This document shows, in pieces, positions 38,703 through 48,089 of a DNA stretch of 64,000 nucleotides. The notes under the pieces are model-generated. The model saw nothing but the letters and a program-made list of their open reading frames with translations. It was not told where the DNA came from and made no database searches. This DNA is from Nodosilinea sp. LEGE 06152 (GTDB taxonomy: Bacteria > Cyanobacteriota > Cyanobacteriia > Phormidesmidales > Phormidesmidaceae). The position numbers were made by a program, and so were the translations under genes. The stretch is taken from contig NZ_JADEWR010000022.1 in the NCBI RefSeq assembly GCF_015207525.1, positions 74,263-138,262 of the forward strand, in the 5' to 3' direction. Every line of letters begins with the position of its first letter. Position 1 is the first letter of the stretch.

Positions 38703-39695
38703 CTAGCCGCGTCGCCGTCGGGGGCTGCGCCGAGAGTTTAGAGAAATTGCGTGCTCAACTACAGCACCCAAACCAAAGAACACCGCCGAAAACGTCCAAA
38801 AGACTTCCCACAGGCTGCCTTCTATGTAGGTGTCGGTGTTGACGGCGTAGGCAAAAAACATGTCGGCGATGTAAAGACAGAAGGCTGCGATCGCAATCAG
38901 TTTCCAAGACTGCGAGTAGCGACCGCCCCAAAAGGCCACCAGCAGCGTGCCCGCAATAATCAGCAGCACAACATCGCCAATCAGGTACAGCAGACCCACC
39001 CCATCGGCCAGCGGTTCGAGCACCCCATCGAGCTGCAGTACCCAATCGGGTGCCGATGAACTCTCCGCTACCGGTGGCACGGCGGGGGGCACAGCCTCAG
39101 GGGCAGCCTCAGGGGCGGCTTCGGGGGCAGCGGTTTGGGCCAGATACAGCGTTGGCGCTGGCGCACCGGGTACCACTGCCGCCTCGGCAGCCGCCAGGTT
39201 GACAAAAATTGTCAGCAAAATGCCGCCCAGACCAATGCCAACCACCATCAGCCACTGGGGCAACTCCAAATTGAGGCGTCGGGGCAGCACCGCCTTAAAC
39301 ATGCCTGCGGCCAAAAAAATGTAGCTAAAGATGTAAAAGAAATCGCCTAGAGATACCGCCGGGTCGAGTTCCCAGATGTTGCCCCAGAGAAAGAACATCA
39401 CATTGCCCAGCACGTAGAACAGCAGCCCCAGGCCAATCCAAAACCAGACGTTGCGTCCACTGACAATTTGAGCACTGCGCCAGTTGCGAAAGCACAGCAG
39501 CCCAGACAAGAAAAACGCCCCCGTTTCGAGCAGGTTAATACCCAGCAAAAACCAGGCAGGCTGGGCACCATCTTCCCCCGGAGCCGTAAACAGCAAAAAG
39601 AACAAAAGCGTAACGACGCCCCAGGCAATACAGACCCCCACTAACAGCGGAGTCGACAAGGAACTGGCAGACGAAGGGGTTGATGACTTGCTCAA
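38703..39695 (-). CDS. Polytopic membrane protein of unknown function
   Basis: The 330-residue protein has about eight hydrophobic helices in two groups, separated by an exported or cytoplasmic segment (about 190-230) with Ala-Pro-Glu repeats (APEAAPEAAPEAVPPAVP). Helices include VGVCIAWGVVTLLFFLLF, FWIGLGLLFYVLGNVMFFLW and DFFYIFSYIFLAAGMF; the last ones end in an arginine-rich tail. The layout resembles cyanobacterial MASE-like sensor membranes without an output domain. The start is a TTG at 39695 preceded by AGGAG; a TTG 14 codons earlier lacks this. Confidence 0.7.
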   Translation of the reverse strand: MSKSSTPSSASSLSTPLLVGVCIAWGVVTLLFFLLFTAPGEDGAQPAWFLLGINLLETGAFFLSGLLCFRNWRSAQIVSGRNVWFWIGLGLLFYVLGNVMFFLWGNIWELDPAVSLGDFFYIFSYIFLAAGMFKAVLPRRLNLELPQWLMVVGIGLGGILLTIFVNLAAAEAAVVPGAPAPTLYLAQTAAPEAAPEAAPEAVPPAVPPVAESSSAPDWVLQLDGVLEPLADGVGLLYLIGDVVLLIIAGTLLVAFWGGRYSQSWKLIAIAAFCLYIADMFFAYAVNTDTYIEGSLWEVFWTFSAVFFGLGAVVEHAISLNSRRSPRRRRG

Positions 39696-39927
39696 GGGTT
39701 CACTCCTAAGGAACTCAACGGCATCAGAGCCGACCAAAAACTAGCGATGGCCCCTTGAGGGGCAAACCGTGACCATCGCCACAGCAGCGCGGCCTCGGTA
39801 GAGTGCCCAGCGCAACGACTGAATTGTATCGACTCCCTCCGCCGATGGGCGGTCAGTCTGCAAGAATACGTCTGATTTAGTCGCCCAGAGCAATAATTCT
39901 TAAACTCTAGCGTCGGCCATGCGCCCG

Positions 39928-40596
39928 CTACGCCCATAGCTTGCCGCTCGGAGACTGCTGCAGCCACCGCCGAAACAGGGCTTGCTCGTTAGCGGTGAGG
40001 TCTTCGACCGCCTCCAGGGCGCGATCGGCAAAGTTGGCGTTACCAAAGTAGTCTTTGCCAACCCGATGGGTTTCTTCCAGGAGCCGGTGCAGGTGGTGGT
40101 CTTGCCAGGGGGGCAGCTGGGGCATGGCCAGCGGATCTACGGTGAGCAGGTTTTTCACCGCATCGGGAGTTACCGCCTGGGGAAACTTCCAGGCCGCGAA
40201 CACCTTGCTAATATCGCCTTCAAACTGACGAGCCTGCTTGGCCCCCAGCAGATCTTCCACATCCATATACAGCACCTGCAGCATCAGCAGGCAGGCCTTA
40301 ATATAGGTGGCCTCCGCCGGTGGGGTACCTGTATCTGGCCCCGCATCATCAAACTGATCGAGGCGAATTTTGCCCCAAATACTAAAGCGCTCGGGTTCTT
40401 CAAGCAGCACACAGGCTTTGCCCCGGTTGTCGGTCAGGTCGCGCCACAGCGCTCTGGCATCGTCTTCCTGGGCGGCGGTAAACACGCTCAGCAGCCGAAA
40501 GGTTTGCCCCTGGTACGACAAAATTGGAATTTGCTGATCTTTTTGAGGATGGTGCATCGTTTTGATGTCAACATCCTGCCGCTTGAGGATAAACAT
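39928..40596 (-). CDS. Npun_F0813-like conserved cyanobacterial protein
   Basis: This 222-residue soluble protein matches what I recall of the cyanobacterial Npun_F0813 family: MFILKRQDVDIKTMHHPQKD, ILSYQGQTFRLLSVFTAAQE, DARALWRDLTDNRGKACVLL and EEPERFSIWGKIRLDQ. The function is unknown. No signal peptide or membrane helix is present. It stands alone on the - strand, with the tRNA-Arg gene 260 bp away on the other strand. Confidence 0.8.
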   Translation of the reverse strand: MFILKRQDVDIKTMHHPQKDQQIPILSYQGQTFRLLSVFTAAQEDDARALWRDLTDNRGKACVLLEEPERFSIWGKIRLDQFDDAGPDTGTPPAEATYIKACLLMLQVLYMDVEDLLGAKQARQFEGDISKVFAAWKFPQAVTPDAVKNLLTVDPLAMPQLPPWQDHHLHRLLEETHRVGKDYFGNANFADRALEAVEDLTANEQALFRRWLQQSPSGKLWA

Positions 40597-40860
40597 GTTA
40601 TGGCCTGCTGACTCCTAACTGAGGTGAGTACCTGCAGTAGGCGGCGGCTGCAACGGTAAACCGCACCCTTATTACTGCGTCATCGTGATGGGATAAAGCT
40701 GGGCAACCCCTCGCAAATAGTGAGATCTAGAAAGTAGGTGATTTATTTTAGCGGTACTCACCGCCTTGGCAGCGTTCGCCGTTGTTTTTTCAATATTCTA
40801 TTCGCCCTAGTCTGCCCTGAGAGCAACCGACACCCCCTAAAATGTAGAGTGGTTAGGTTA

Positions 40861-40933
<73 letters not shown>

Positions 40934-41103
40934 TTGTTTGCTGAATCAAGGTTGCGGTCTTGGCTGAGAGTTCCTAAGGGCGGCTTACCCCAGCGCTGGT
41001 TCAAGTCTTTCACCCATGGCTTTCCCGGTCTTGAGCACTGGGCAGTGAGGGAGTGAAAACGCTACTCTGGCTATAGTTCCAAACTTAAGACAGGCAAACC
41101 CCT

Positions 41104-41775
41104 TTGGACGACGCAGACCTACAGGCCAAACTCAAAAAACTAGAGGCAGAACTCAACACTGGCGTGCCTCCGGCCACTTCGCGCGGGGCCGACAAACCAG
41201 CCCCTGCACCTCAAAGCTGGAGCCAACGGTTGAAGGGCAACGCGCTTTTACCTGTCTACCTGGTAGCGATTCCTTGGATACAGGAAATTGTCGACCAGGC
41301 GGTGTTTGGCGGCCGCTGGAACCTGCCCCTGCACCCCCGCAGCATCGAGGGAATACCGGGCATTTTTCTGTCGGCCATTTCTCACTCTGGCTTTGCCCAC
41401 CTAATTGGCAACACGATTGGTTTTTTGATCTTTAGCTGGCTGATTTTGGCCAAAAGCCGCCGCGACTACTGGATTACCCTGCTGATCGGCTGGCTGGGCG
41501 GGGGTGTCGCGGCCTGGCTGCTTGGTCCCAGCAGCGTTCACGGCCTGAGCGGAGTGGTCTACACGCTGTTTGGCTACCTGCTGTGTATTGGCTGGCTAGA
41601 GCGGCGGGTGGTGCCGCTGCTGATCTCGATGTTTGTGCTGATTAACTACAGCTATTTCATTTTTGGCATGTTTCCTAACCAGCCGATGGTGGCCTGGTGG
41701 GGGCATTTGTTTGGGTTTTTGCTGGGCATTTTGGCCGCTTACGGGGTGTATCAGGAGCCGGAGCGACGGAAGTAG
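41104..41775 (+). CDS. Rhomboid-family intramembrane serine protease
   Basis: The 223-residue protein has a charged cytoplasmic N-terminus and six membrane helices. HSGFAHLIGNTIGFLIFSWL is the family's early His/Asn motif, GPSSVHGLSGVVYTLFGYLL contains the GLSG catalytic serine (S149), and WWGHLFGFLLGILAAYGVY gives the catalytic histidine (H201). It cleaves membrane proteins within the bilayer; substrates are unknown. The only upstream start is a TTG at 41104. It stands alone, between the tRNA-Arg and DUF1643 genes. Confidence 0.9.
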   Translation: MDDADLQAKLKKLEAELNTGVPPATSRGADKPAPAPQSWSQRLKGNALLPVYLVAIPWIQEIVDQAVFGGRWNLPLHPRSIEGIPGIFLSAISHSGFAHLIGNTIGFLIFSWLILAKSRRDYWITLLIGWLGGGVAAWLLGPSSVHGLSGVVYTLFGYLLCIGWLERRVVPLLISMFVLINYSYFIFGMFPNQPMVAWWGHLFGFLLGILAAYGVYQEPERRK

Positions 41776-41958
41776 AGAGATGAGGGGATGGGGAGCGGGG
41801 GAGATGCTGCGCGTTGGCAACGACTGTCTGAGGGCAGTGACTTCACTTAGTCCTCGATCGCTAGAGATCGAGCCCCCGAAGGTTGAGCGAAGTCGAAACC
41901 TGACCACCCAACACACCATCAACCCGCGAGTCCTGACTGTTTTTGCCCGCTGCCTTGC

Positions 41959-42456
41959 CTAGCCCTCCCGCCAGGGCTGGAGGGAGATGCTCTGGGGCAC
42001 ATAGAGGGGGTGGCGGGGTTGGCCAGTGAGGTTGCGGCCTAGGCAATGGCATTGAGGGTGGAAGGCAGCCAACAGGTTGAGTACGACGCGATCGCGGCCC
42101 TGCCAGCTGCCCCAGTTTCCCCAGGCCAGCAGAATGCGATCGGCCTGGCTAGCGGCCTCGCTTAGCGCGGCGTCATTCTCCGGACCGATGGGATCGGCAG
42201 CCTGGCGCAGCACTTGGGGATGGGGGCTGCGGTAGGCGAACAGGTTGACCACCGCGATCGCTCCAAAGCCCCAGCCATTGGCCAGCCCCATGCAGCGTCG
42301 AATGGTCGGGTCGTCTACGCTACCGTCGGCCTGGCTAGGATTTAGCATGATAACGGCCAGGACGGGGGCAGCGCTCCACCGTCGACTCAGGCTGTAGCGG
42401 TAGTGACCCGTAGAGTCAAAGGTAGCCGTGCGCTCTATAGCCGAAGCCTGCAACAT
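41959..42456 (-). CDS. DUF1643-family protein
   Basis: The 165-residue protein carries the DUF1643 signature: IERTATFDSTGHYRYSLSRR, LAVIMLNPSQADGSVDDPTI, RRCMGLANGWGFGAIAVVNL and FAYRSPHP. LLAWGNWG and CHCLGRNLTGQPRHPLYVP follow. These proteins are small, soluble and of unknown function. Its start is divergent from the MFS transporter, with 84 bp between the two start codons. Confidence 0.9.
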   Translation of the reverse strand: MLQASAIERTATFDSTGHYRYSLSRRWSAAPVLAVIMLNPSQADGSVDDPTIRRCMGLANGWGFGAIAVVNLFAYRSPHPQVLRQAADPIGPENDAALSEAASQADRILLAWGNWGSWQGRDRVVLNLLAAFHPQCHCLGRNLTGQPRHPLYVPQSISLQPWREG

Positions 42457-42540
42457 TTGTTTACATTGAAAGAGTGGGGCGCGGTGGTTCCAACCGTGGC
42501 AGCGCTAAGCACCCAGCACTCTACTCGGAGAACGACCGTT

Positions 42541-43857
42541 TTGACTATTTTCTCAACCTTTAGCCCATCGGTGCGCACTAATTTGACGGTGCTGTTTGCC
42601 GCTGGGCTATGTTTTTGGGCCGGGCTGGCCGGGCTGCTGCCGACACTGCCGCTGTTTATTGCGACCCTGGGCGGCAGCGGTCAGCAAATTGGCGTGGTGA
42701 TGGCGTCGTTTGCCATTGGGCTGCTGCTGGCGCGGCCTTACCTGTCGCGGCTGGCCGACGAGCGGGGCCGTAAAGTAGTGCTGATGGTGGGGCTGAGTGC
42801 GATCGCGATCGCCCCCTTTGGCTACCTGCTGGTGCTGTTTTTGCCCCGCGCGATCGTGCCCCTGGCGCTGGCGGGCTACACCCTCAACCTCGACACCTCA
42901 ATTTTGGCGCTGATGGCTATTCGCGCCTTCCACGGGCTGAGCATTGCCGCCTTTGTGGTGGCCTACAGCGCCCTGGTGCTCGATCTGGCTCCGCCCGCTA
43001 ACCGGGGCGAGCTGATTGGCTACATGACTCTGGTCAACCCGATTGGCCTGGCTCTGGGGCCTGCCCTTGGCGGCTTTCTCTACGAGGCAACAGGGTTTAC
43101 GACAGCGTTTTTGGCGATGGGGGTGCTGGGCATTGCCGGACTGCTGCTGGTGGCGCGGCTGCACGAGCCGTACCAGCCCCGAGACGAAGCCAAAGACGCG
43201 GGCTCAAAGGAATTTTGGGGTCAGCTGTGGAGCGGGCGGGTGCGCACTCCCGCGATAATTTTGCTGCTGGTGGGGCTGGCCTTTGGCACCATCAGCACCT
43301 TTGTGCCGCTGTACGTGCGCGAGGCGGGCCTGGCTTTGAACGTGGGGCTGATCTACAGCGCGTCGGCTATGGCCAGCTTTATGTCGCGGCTGGTGGTGGG
43401 GCGGGCCTCCGATCGCTACGGACGGGGGCGGTTCATTACCGTTAGCCTGCTGGCTTACAGCCTGGGCATGGGCGTATTTTGGCTGGCCCGCAGCACGCCG
43501 ATGTTCCTGCTGGCCGGGTTTATTCAAGGGTTCGCGGGTGGCACGCTGATTCCCATGATTGCAACGCTGATGGGCGATCGCTCGACCGCTAGCGATCGCG
43601 GTCGCACCTTTGGCCTGGCCATGGTCGGCTTTGATGTGGGTATTGCCCTGGCTGGCCCTATCTTTGGCACCATTGCCGATCAGCTGGGCTACCGGGGCAT
43701 TTTTGGCCTCTCGGGCGTCATGACCCTGGTGGGGCTGGTAATTTTTGTCACCGCCAATAGCAAAGATCTCGGCCACTCCCTACGGTTTGCCCTAGGACGC
43801 GGCCGAGATGTCTATGCCATAGAGTTATCCGATCCACGCTCTAGTAAGGCAGGATAA
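42541..43857 (+). CDS. MFS transporter, multidrug-efflux type
   Basis: The 438-residue protein has twelve hydrophobic helices in two halves. The loop 2-3 motif is RPYLSRLADERGRKVVLMVG, repeated in the second half as SRLVVGRASDRYGRGRFITV, as in drug:H+ antiporters and related efflux carriers. Between helices 6 and 7 lies a basic/acidic loop (about 203-225). The start is set at a TTG at 42541 behind GGAG, since the longer frame from 42403 would run through the divergent DUF1643 start. The substrate is unknown. A tRNA-Arg gene follows on the opposite strand. Confidence 0.88.
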   Translation: MTIFSTFSPSVRTNLTVLFAAGLCFWAGLAGLLPTLPLFIATLGGSGQQIGVVMASFAIGLLLARPYLSRLADERGRKVVLMVGLSAIAIAPFGYLLVLFLPRAIVPLALAGYTLNLDTSILALMAIRAFHGLSIAAFVVAYSALVLDLAPPANRGELIGYMTLVNPIGLALGPALGGFLYEATGFTTAFLAMGVLGIAGLLLVARLHEPYQPRDEAKDAGSKEFWGQLWSGRVRTPAIILLLVGLAFGTISTFVPLYVREAGLALNVGLIYSASAMASFMSRLVVGRASDRYGRGRFITVSLLAYSLGMGVFWLARSTPMFLLAGFIQGFAGGTLIPMIATLMGDRSTASDRGRTFGLAMVGFDVGIALAGPIFGTIADQLGYRGIFGLSGVMTLVGLVIFVTANSKDLGHSLRFALGRGRDVYAIELSDPRSSKAG

Positions 43858-43875
43858 CCTAGCTGTTGAGTTAAA

Positions 43876-43949
43876 CGGGCGAGGAGGGATTCGAACCCCC
43901 GACACCGTGGTCCGTAGCCACGTGCTCTAGTCCACTGAGCTACACGCCC
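43876..43949 (-). tRNA. trnR-ACG: tRNA-Arg (anticodon ACG)
   Basis: On the - strand: acceptor GGGCGTG with CTCGCCC (one T-T mismatch), D-arm with AGCTCAGTGG, anticodon stem CGTGG/CCACG and loop CTACGGA (anticodon ACG, read as ICG after deamination), T-arm TTCGAATC, discriminator G. CCA is not encoded. It reads CGU, CGC and CGA. Confidence 0.95.
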
Positions 43950-43997
43950 CTGTGCAGGCTTCTTATACTAGCATGTTCTTTTGCCAAATTTGTACCT

Positions 43998-44513
43998 ATG
44001 ACAAATAATTCTCCAGGGGCGAGTTCGTCATCGTCGGCGCTGACCCATCTCGATGCCCGGGGCCAGGCCCGAATGGTGGATGTCGCCGCCAAGCCCCAGA
44101 CTGTGCGCGAGGCCGTCGCTGAGGCCGTTGTGGTCATGCAGCCCCAAACCCTAAACACGATCGAGGCAGGTAACGCCCCCAAGGGCGATGTGCTGGGCAC
44201 GGCCCGCATTGCTGGCATCATGGCCGCCAAGCAGACGGCCCACCTGATTCCCCTCTGTCACCCGTTGCCGATTCAAAAGGTGGAGGTGCAGCTTACTGCC
44301 GACCAAACCCTGCCCGGCTACCGCATTCAGGCCACGGTCAAAATTAAGGCTGAAACTGGGGTCGAAATGGAGGCACTCACCGCTGCCACCGTCGCTGCCC
44401 TCACCCTCTACGATATGGCCAAGGGACTCGAAAAGGCGATCGAGATCCGCAGCATTCGCCTGCTTAGCAAAACCGGCGGTAAGTCAGGCGACTACCGAGT
44501 GGTGGAGAGCTAA
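43998..44513 (+). CDS. moaC: Cyclic pyranopterin monophosphate synthase MoaC
   Basis: MoaC completes the first step of molybdenum-cofactor synthesis with MoaA, making cyclic pyranopterin monophosphate. The 171-residue protein shows [40 protein letters not shown] (catalytic Lys/Asp region) and [20 protein letters not shown], then KTGVEMEAL-type [21 protein letters not shown] serine-rich leader of about 15 residues precedes the fold. No other moa gene is adjacent. Confidence 0.95.
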   Translation: MTNNSPGASSSSSALTHLDARGQARMVDVAAKPQTVREAVAEAVVVMQPQTLNTIEAGNAPKGDVLGTARIAGIMAAKQTAHLIPLCHPLPIQKVEVQLTADQTLPGYRIQATVKIKAETGVEMEALTAATVAALTLYDMAKGLEKAIEIRSIRLLSKTGGKSGDYRVVES

Positions 44514-44631
44514 ATCTCGAGCATGGGCCAGTCAATAGGCCCCTGAGCAGCCTACCGTCGTTGCCCGAGCGGAGTCGAAGAAACGGCGACAAAATAAGAA
44601 TTGCAGACTGTTCTTTGACTGTGGCGATCGC

Positions 44632-45435
44632 ATGCTCATCGCTCTTATCACCGACTTTGGCACCCAAGACAGCTATGTGGGCGTAATGAAGGGGGTGATT
44701 GCAGGGATATGCCCCACGGCCCAAACCATTAACATCACCCACGACCTGCCGCCACAGGATCTCTACGCTGCTCGCTTCACGCTGCTGAGCGCCTATCCCT
44801 ACATGCCACCGGGCACCGTTTACCTGGTGGTAGTCGATCCGGGGGTAGGCACCCAGCGGCGGGCCGTGGCGGTGCAGACTAGCCAGGGGTATCTAGTAGG
44901 GCCAGACAACGGCGTGCTCGGCGGTATTGTAGAAGGTACCCCCATTCTGAACGCTGTGGAACTGGCCAATGCTGAGTACTGGCGGGTTCCCCAGCCCAGC
45001 ACCACCTTCCACGGACGCGACATTTTTGCCCCAGCGGCCGCACACCTAGCCAACGGCGTGCCCATCGAGCGCCTGGGGCCAGCTATCGATCCCCAATCCC
45101 TGAAAACACTGCCGCTACCTGCTCCAGTTGGCACCGCAACAGGTTGGGAAGGCGTGGTGCAATACATCGATCGCTTTGGCAATGCCGCCACCACCATTTC
45201 CGGTAGCGCGGTGGAATCTGACAACTGGACGCTGACCCTAGGAGAAACCACTCTGCTGAGCGGCAAAACCTACGGCGAAGTGCCTCCTGGGGAAGGACTA
45301 GCCCTAGTAGGCAGTCACGGATTTGTCGAAATTGCCGTCAACCAGGGCAGTGCCAAAGAGCGGTTTGGGCTAGCGGTAGGCGATTGCATTTCTATAACTC
45401 ATTCACCCACTAGAGCCAAAAACAACTCACATTGA
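44632..45435 (+). CDS. SAM hydrolase / SAM-dependent halogenase-family protein (DUF62)
   Basis: The 267-residue protein has the DUF62 pattern: ALITDFGTQDSYVGVMKGVI, INITHDLPPQDLYAARFTLL, PPGTVYLVVVDPGVGTQRRA, VGPDNGVLGG and FHGRDIFAPAAAHLANG, then the C-terminal VNQGSAKERFGLAVGD. Most members hydrolyse S-adenosylmethionine to adenosine and methionine; fluorinases and chlorinases need an extra loop I do not see. No partner gene is adjacent. A pyrimidine-rich spacer of about 50 bp separates it from the convergent DUF1997 gene. Confidence 0.9.
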   Translation: MLIALITDFGTQDSYVGVMKGVIAGICPTAQTINITHDLPPQDLYAARFTLLSAYPYMPPGTVYLVVVDPGVGTQRRAVAVQTSQGYLVGPDNGVLGGIVEGTPILNAVELANAEYWRVPQPSTTFHGRDIFAPAAAHLANGVPIERLGPAIDPQSLKTLPLPAPVGTATGWEGVVQYIDRFGNAATTISGSAVESDNWTLTLGETTLLSGKTYGEVPPGEGLALVGSHGFVEIAVNQGSAKERFGLAVGDCISITHSPTRAKNNSH

Positions 45436-45483
45436 CCCATCCACCCTCCTACTCTCCCACCCTCCTACTTGCCCACTCTCCCA

Positions 45484-46077
45484 CTATCCCCCTACAGCCC
45501 GACCGCGCAGCGACCCCTGACCACTCACCTCTGGCTGAGCGTGGGTTGTCGCCACCCAGGACCGGTAATCTTCAACCAGCTGCCGTTCGATGCGGTGCTT
45601 GATGGTGCCGAGAATGCCGCTGAGGAAAGTCTTACCGGCGCGATCGAGCACGGGGTCGGGCATAAAGCGAATCGGGGGCGGCAGCTCGATGTGAATTTGC
45701 AGATCGGCGCGGCCCTGGAGTTCGGTGTAGTGGTCGTGGCGCTGGGGGGTAAGGGTGCCCTGCAACGCCATCCCAAAGGAATCGTTGACAAAGCTGAGAT
45801 AGTCAGGCCCTTTGACCTGGCAGCCCACCGACTCTAGCGTTAGCGTGCCATCGGCCTGCGATCGCACCTGCAAGTCGGCAGTGGGTTCGATGCTAATGCC
45901 CAAAAACTGTAGAGGGCGCAGGCTCAGTCGATAGACGCCATCACCAATCAGCTCGATACGGCGCGGGTCGGTAATGGCCTGTACCAGGCGCTGGGGCTGC
46001 CGCAGGTAATGCTCAATGGGAATGGCCTCGTTGGGCACCCGCAGACGCAAATTTTGACTGGCGTGAAATTCTTGCAT
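45484..46077 (-). CDS. DUF1997-family protein (second copy)
   Basis: The 197-residue protein shares the DUF1997 body with the protein at 19199-19969: HYLRQPQRLVQAITDPRRIE, VYRLSLRPLQFLGISIEPTA, VKGPDYLSFVNDSFGMALQG, ELQGRADLQIHIELPPPIRF. The start is the ATG at 46077 (MQEFHASQN); the longer frame to 46146 has no supporting signal. SRPBCC-like lipid binding is suspected for the family; nothing here shows it. It is convergent with the SAM hydrolase-like gene. Confidence 0.85.
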   Translation of the reverse strand: MQEFHASQNLRLRVPNEAIPIEHYLRQPQRLVQAITDPRRIELIGDGVYRLSLRPLQFLGISIEPTADLQVRSQADGTLTLESVGCQVKGPDYLSFVNDSFGMALQGTLTPQRHDHYTELQGRADLQIHIELPPPIRFMPDPVLDRAGKTFLSGILGTIKHRIERQLVEDYRSWVATTHAQPEVSGQGSLRGRAVGG

Positions 46078-46331
46078 AGAAAAAACGCTACCTGAAAACG
46101 GGGTACCACCCAGGGCAGATGAAGTTTTGTAACCTATGTTTAACAATTTAGTACGTCTTTCAGGTTTCGTGAGGTTCGCCAGGCACCGTTGGGCACCCTA
46201 AACGACTTTGCACTTGTAGAGATAGGGAGATCCTCCCTGCGGAGATTCGGCTCCTACGATTTCAGCTTTTTCTGAGAGGGCGTTACATAGAGTTACTGCT
46301 TATTAAGGGGCTTGCACCCCAGGAGACCGCA

Positions 46332-46577
46332 ATGACATTTACCCCAACTCACGTGCTGATTTCTCGCACCAAAGAGACTCCGGTGCAGCTAGTAGCTGGG
46401 CCAAAGGGCTACTGGCTCTACACCGAGGCTGAGGCGCAGAAAGACGCCACCCCCGCCTTTGAAGTTCGCCCCAAGCTGGGCATTTACTGTCGTGGGCAAC
46501 AGGTGGTGGGCTTCCATCTTCAGCCGTTGACGACTCGAACCGCTGCTCATTCCGAGGCCACCCAGTTGGCCAAGTAG
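46332..46577 (+). CDS. Small hypothetical protein
   Basis: The 81-residue soluble protein (HVLISRTKETPVQLVAGPKG, YWLYTEAEAQKDATPAFEVR) has a clear AGGAG Shine-Dalgarno 6 nt before its ATG. It appears to be a small beta-rich domain of unknown function. The following 46578-46929 stretch has no gene; it holds a 15-bp tandem repeat (46635-46663) and a palindrome. Confidence 0.65.
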   Translation: MTFTPTHVLISRTKETPVQLVAGPKGYWLYTEAEAQKDATPAFEVRPKLGIYCRGQQVVGFHLQPLTTRTAAHSEATQLAK

Positions 46578-46634
46578 CTCAAGGCAAAGTCTGAATCCGA
46601 TCAGCCGATGCGTAGGGATGAACTTAGCCAACCT

Positions 46635-46663
46635 AAAAAGAGCACCAAGAAAAAGAGCACCAA
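46635..46663. repeat. 15-bp tandem duplication
   Basis: AAAAAGAGCACCAAG is followed at once by AAAAAGAGCACCAA. It lies in non-coding sequence after the small gene. Confidence 0.7.
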
Positions 46664-46728
46664 TCTGTTACCTGAGGGTTCGGGCATCACTGGATACAGG
46701 TATGAATCAAAACCGCAACATCTCTTGC

Positions 46729-46754
46729 AGGGGCAAACAGCCGTTTGCCCCTAC
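46729..46754. repeat. GCCCCTAC-ended palindrome
   Basis: AGGGGCAAACAG and CCGTTTGCCCCT form opposing arms, followed by AC. It shares arms with the copies at 53931 and, in part, 22199. Confidence 0.75.
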
Positions 46755-46929
46755 CTAAATTCGTGTTTCAATTCAGCAACACCCCCAAGGGTTCGATCAA
46801 AAAGCCAATTAAAAGGCCAACTAATTTGAGGTGCGATCCCATAGGGTAGATGTGATCCAAGCATTCACCAGGCTTTTTTCCTTCTTTTGAGATAAGACAA
46901 TGACTAGCCATAGCTGGCAGTATTAACCC

Positions 46930-47352
46930 ATGAATACCGTTAATACCGCCTCTCAACTCAGAAACCTAAACCGCATCCGTCGCATTAGTCGGTTGATGGA
47001 TACGGCCTTCAAAATTCCCGTTTTGGGGCTAAAAGTTGGCTGGGACCCGGTGCTGGGGCTAATACCTGGGCTAGGCGATTTGATCGCCACCGCCATATCA
47101 GCCTACGTGATCGTTTTGGCAGCCCGGTTTCGTTTGCCCAGGGGCATTTTGGCGCAAATGGTCTTTAATATCGGCCTGGAAGCCGTCGTGGGCACCGTGC
47201 CGCTGGTGGGTGACCTGTTTGACGCTTTCTACAAGTCGAACGTGCGAAACTTGAAGCTGTTAGAAGCTCACCTGCAATGCGAGTCAACTGCGCTAGAAGA
47301 CGCAGACGACCTCAATTTGAACAGCGTTCGAGATGGTGAAGTTTACACATGA
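46930..47352 (+). CDS. DUF4112-family membrane protein
   Basis: The 140-residue protein matches DUF4112: LRNLNRIRRISRLMDTAFKI, PVLGLKVGWDPVLGLIPGLG, DLIATAISAYVIVLAARFRL and FNIGLEAVVGTVPLVGDLFD, AFYKSNVRNLKLLE. It has two or three hydrophobic segments and conserved glycine/proline-rich PGLGD and PLVGD loops. The function is unknown. A strong HIP1-based terminator follows 8 bp after the stop codon. Confidence 0.88.
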   Translation: MNTVNTASQLRNLNRIRRISRLMDTAFKIPVLGLKVGWDPVLGLIPGLGDLIATAISAYVIVLAARFRLPRGILAQMVFNIGLEAVVGTVPLVGDLFDAFYKSNVRNLKLLEAHLQCESTALEDADDLNLNSVRDGEVYT

Positions 47353-47359
47353 TTTGGGG

Positions 47360-47400
47360 AGCGATCGCAGATCTCCATGCGATCGCTTCTCGTTTTTTTT
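47360..47400 (+). terminator. Strong terminator with HIP1 stem
   Basis: AGCGATCGCA pairs with TGCGATCGCT around an 8-nt loop, followed by TCTCG and eight T. Both arms are HIP1 octamers. Confidence 0.9.
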
Positions 47401-47483
47401 ATGTATCAACCTGCCCTGCGAGGGTAACAGCGCTGGTCGTAGTCTCATAAACTGCCGTCAGATGCTGTTAAGACTGCTCAATC

Positions 47484-48065
47484 ATGTCAATGCCTGTTCC
47501 GTCACGTCCCAGTGGGTTTCGTTTGGGATCTGGCGACGCCCCCGTGCAAATCGAGGTTTTTATCGATCTGGAATGTCCTTTTTCCAAAAAGGCCTGGCCC
47601 ACGGTTCTGGCGGTCGCTAACCACTACGAGGGCGAAAGTGTCGCCATAACGGCTCACCCCATCGTGCTGTGCGACCATCGCCAGAGTTGGGATATGACTA
47701 AAGCCGTGGTGGCGATCGCGGGGAACGACCCGCAGCAGGCCTGGCAGTTTATGAGCCATCTCTATGAGCACCAGGCCGACTACGCCCAAGACGCCTTTGA
47801 CCATAAAACCCGTCAAGACCTGCGCCAGCTAGTCGAAGATCTAGCCACTAAGTTTGATCCAGCCTGGAAAAACAGCGATCTGGCCCAGCAAATCAGCGAT
47901 GAGAAGGGAGCAGTGGCGAGTCTGGCTAAGGCCTCTGTTCGCTACGCCATCAGTCGCGGGGTATGGTCCACGCCGACTATTTTCATCAACGGCAGCCCTG
48001 TACCTGAGCTAGAGTCAAGCTCTACGCTCAGCGATTGGCAAGCGGTTATAGACCCAATACTGTAG
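47484..48065 (+). CDS. DsbA/thioredoxin-fold protein (Thioredoxin_4-like)
   Basis: The 193-residue protein has a thioredoxin-like fold of the DsbA/DSBA-like group: GSGDAPVQIEVFIDLECPFS with a CPFS motif, so only one active-site cysteine, then LRQLVEDLATKFD and the cis-proline region GVWSTPTIFINGSPVPELES. It has no signal peptide, so it should be cytoplasmic. The single cysteine suggests a monothiol reductase or isomerase instead of a disulfide oxidase. It stands alone, convergent with murG. Confidence 0.82.
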   Translation: MSMPVPSRPSGFRLGSGDAPVQIEVFIDLECPFSKKAWPTVLAVANHYEGESVAITAHPIVLCDHRQSWDMTKAVVAIAGNDPQQAWQFMSHLYEHQADYAQDAFDHKTRQDLRQLVEDLATKFDPAWKNSDLAQQISDEKGAVASLAKASVRYAISRGVWSTPTIFINGSPVPELESSSTLSDWQAVIDPIL

Positions 48066-48089
48066 CCATACCTGCGCTTTGGAAACAAC

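Noticed and set aside
43204-43776. A 190-codon - frame inside the MFS gene
   Set aside because: It is rich in H, Q and G as expected from the complement of membrane-helix codons. The MFS motifs on the + strand are clear.
46608-46829. A 73-codon + frame
   Set aside because: It spans a tandem repeat and a dispersed palindrome and has no family-like sequence.
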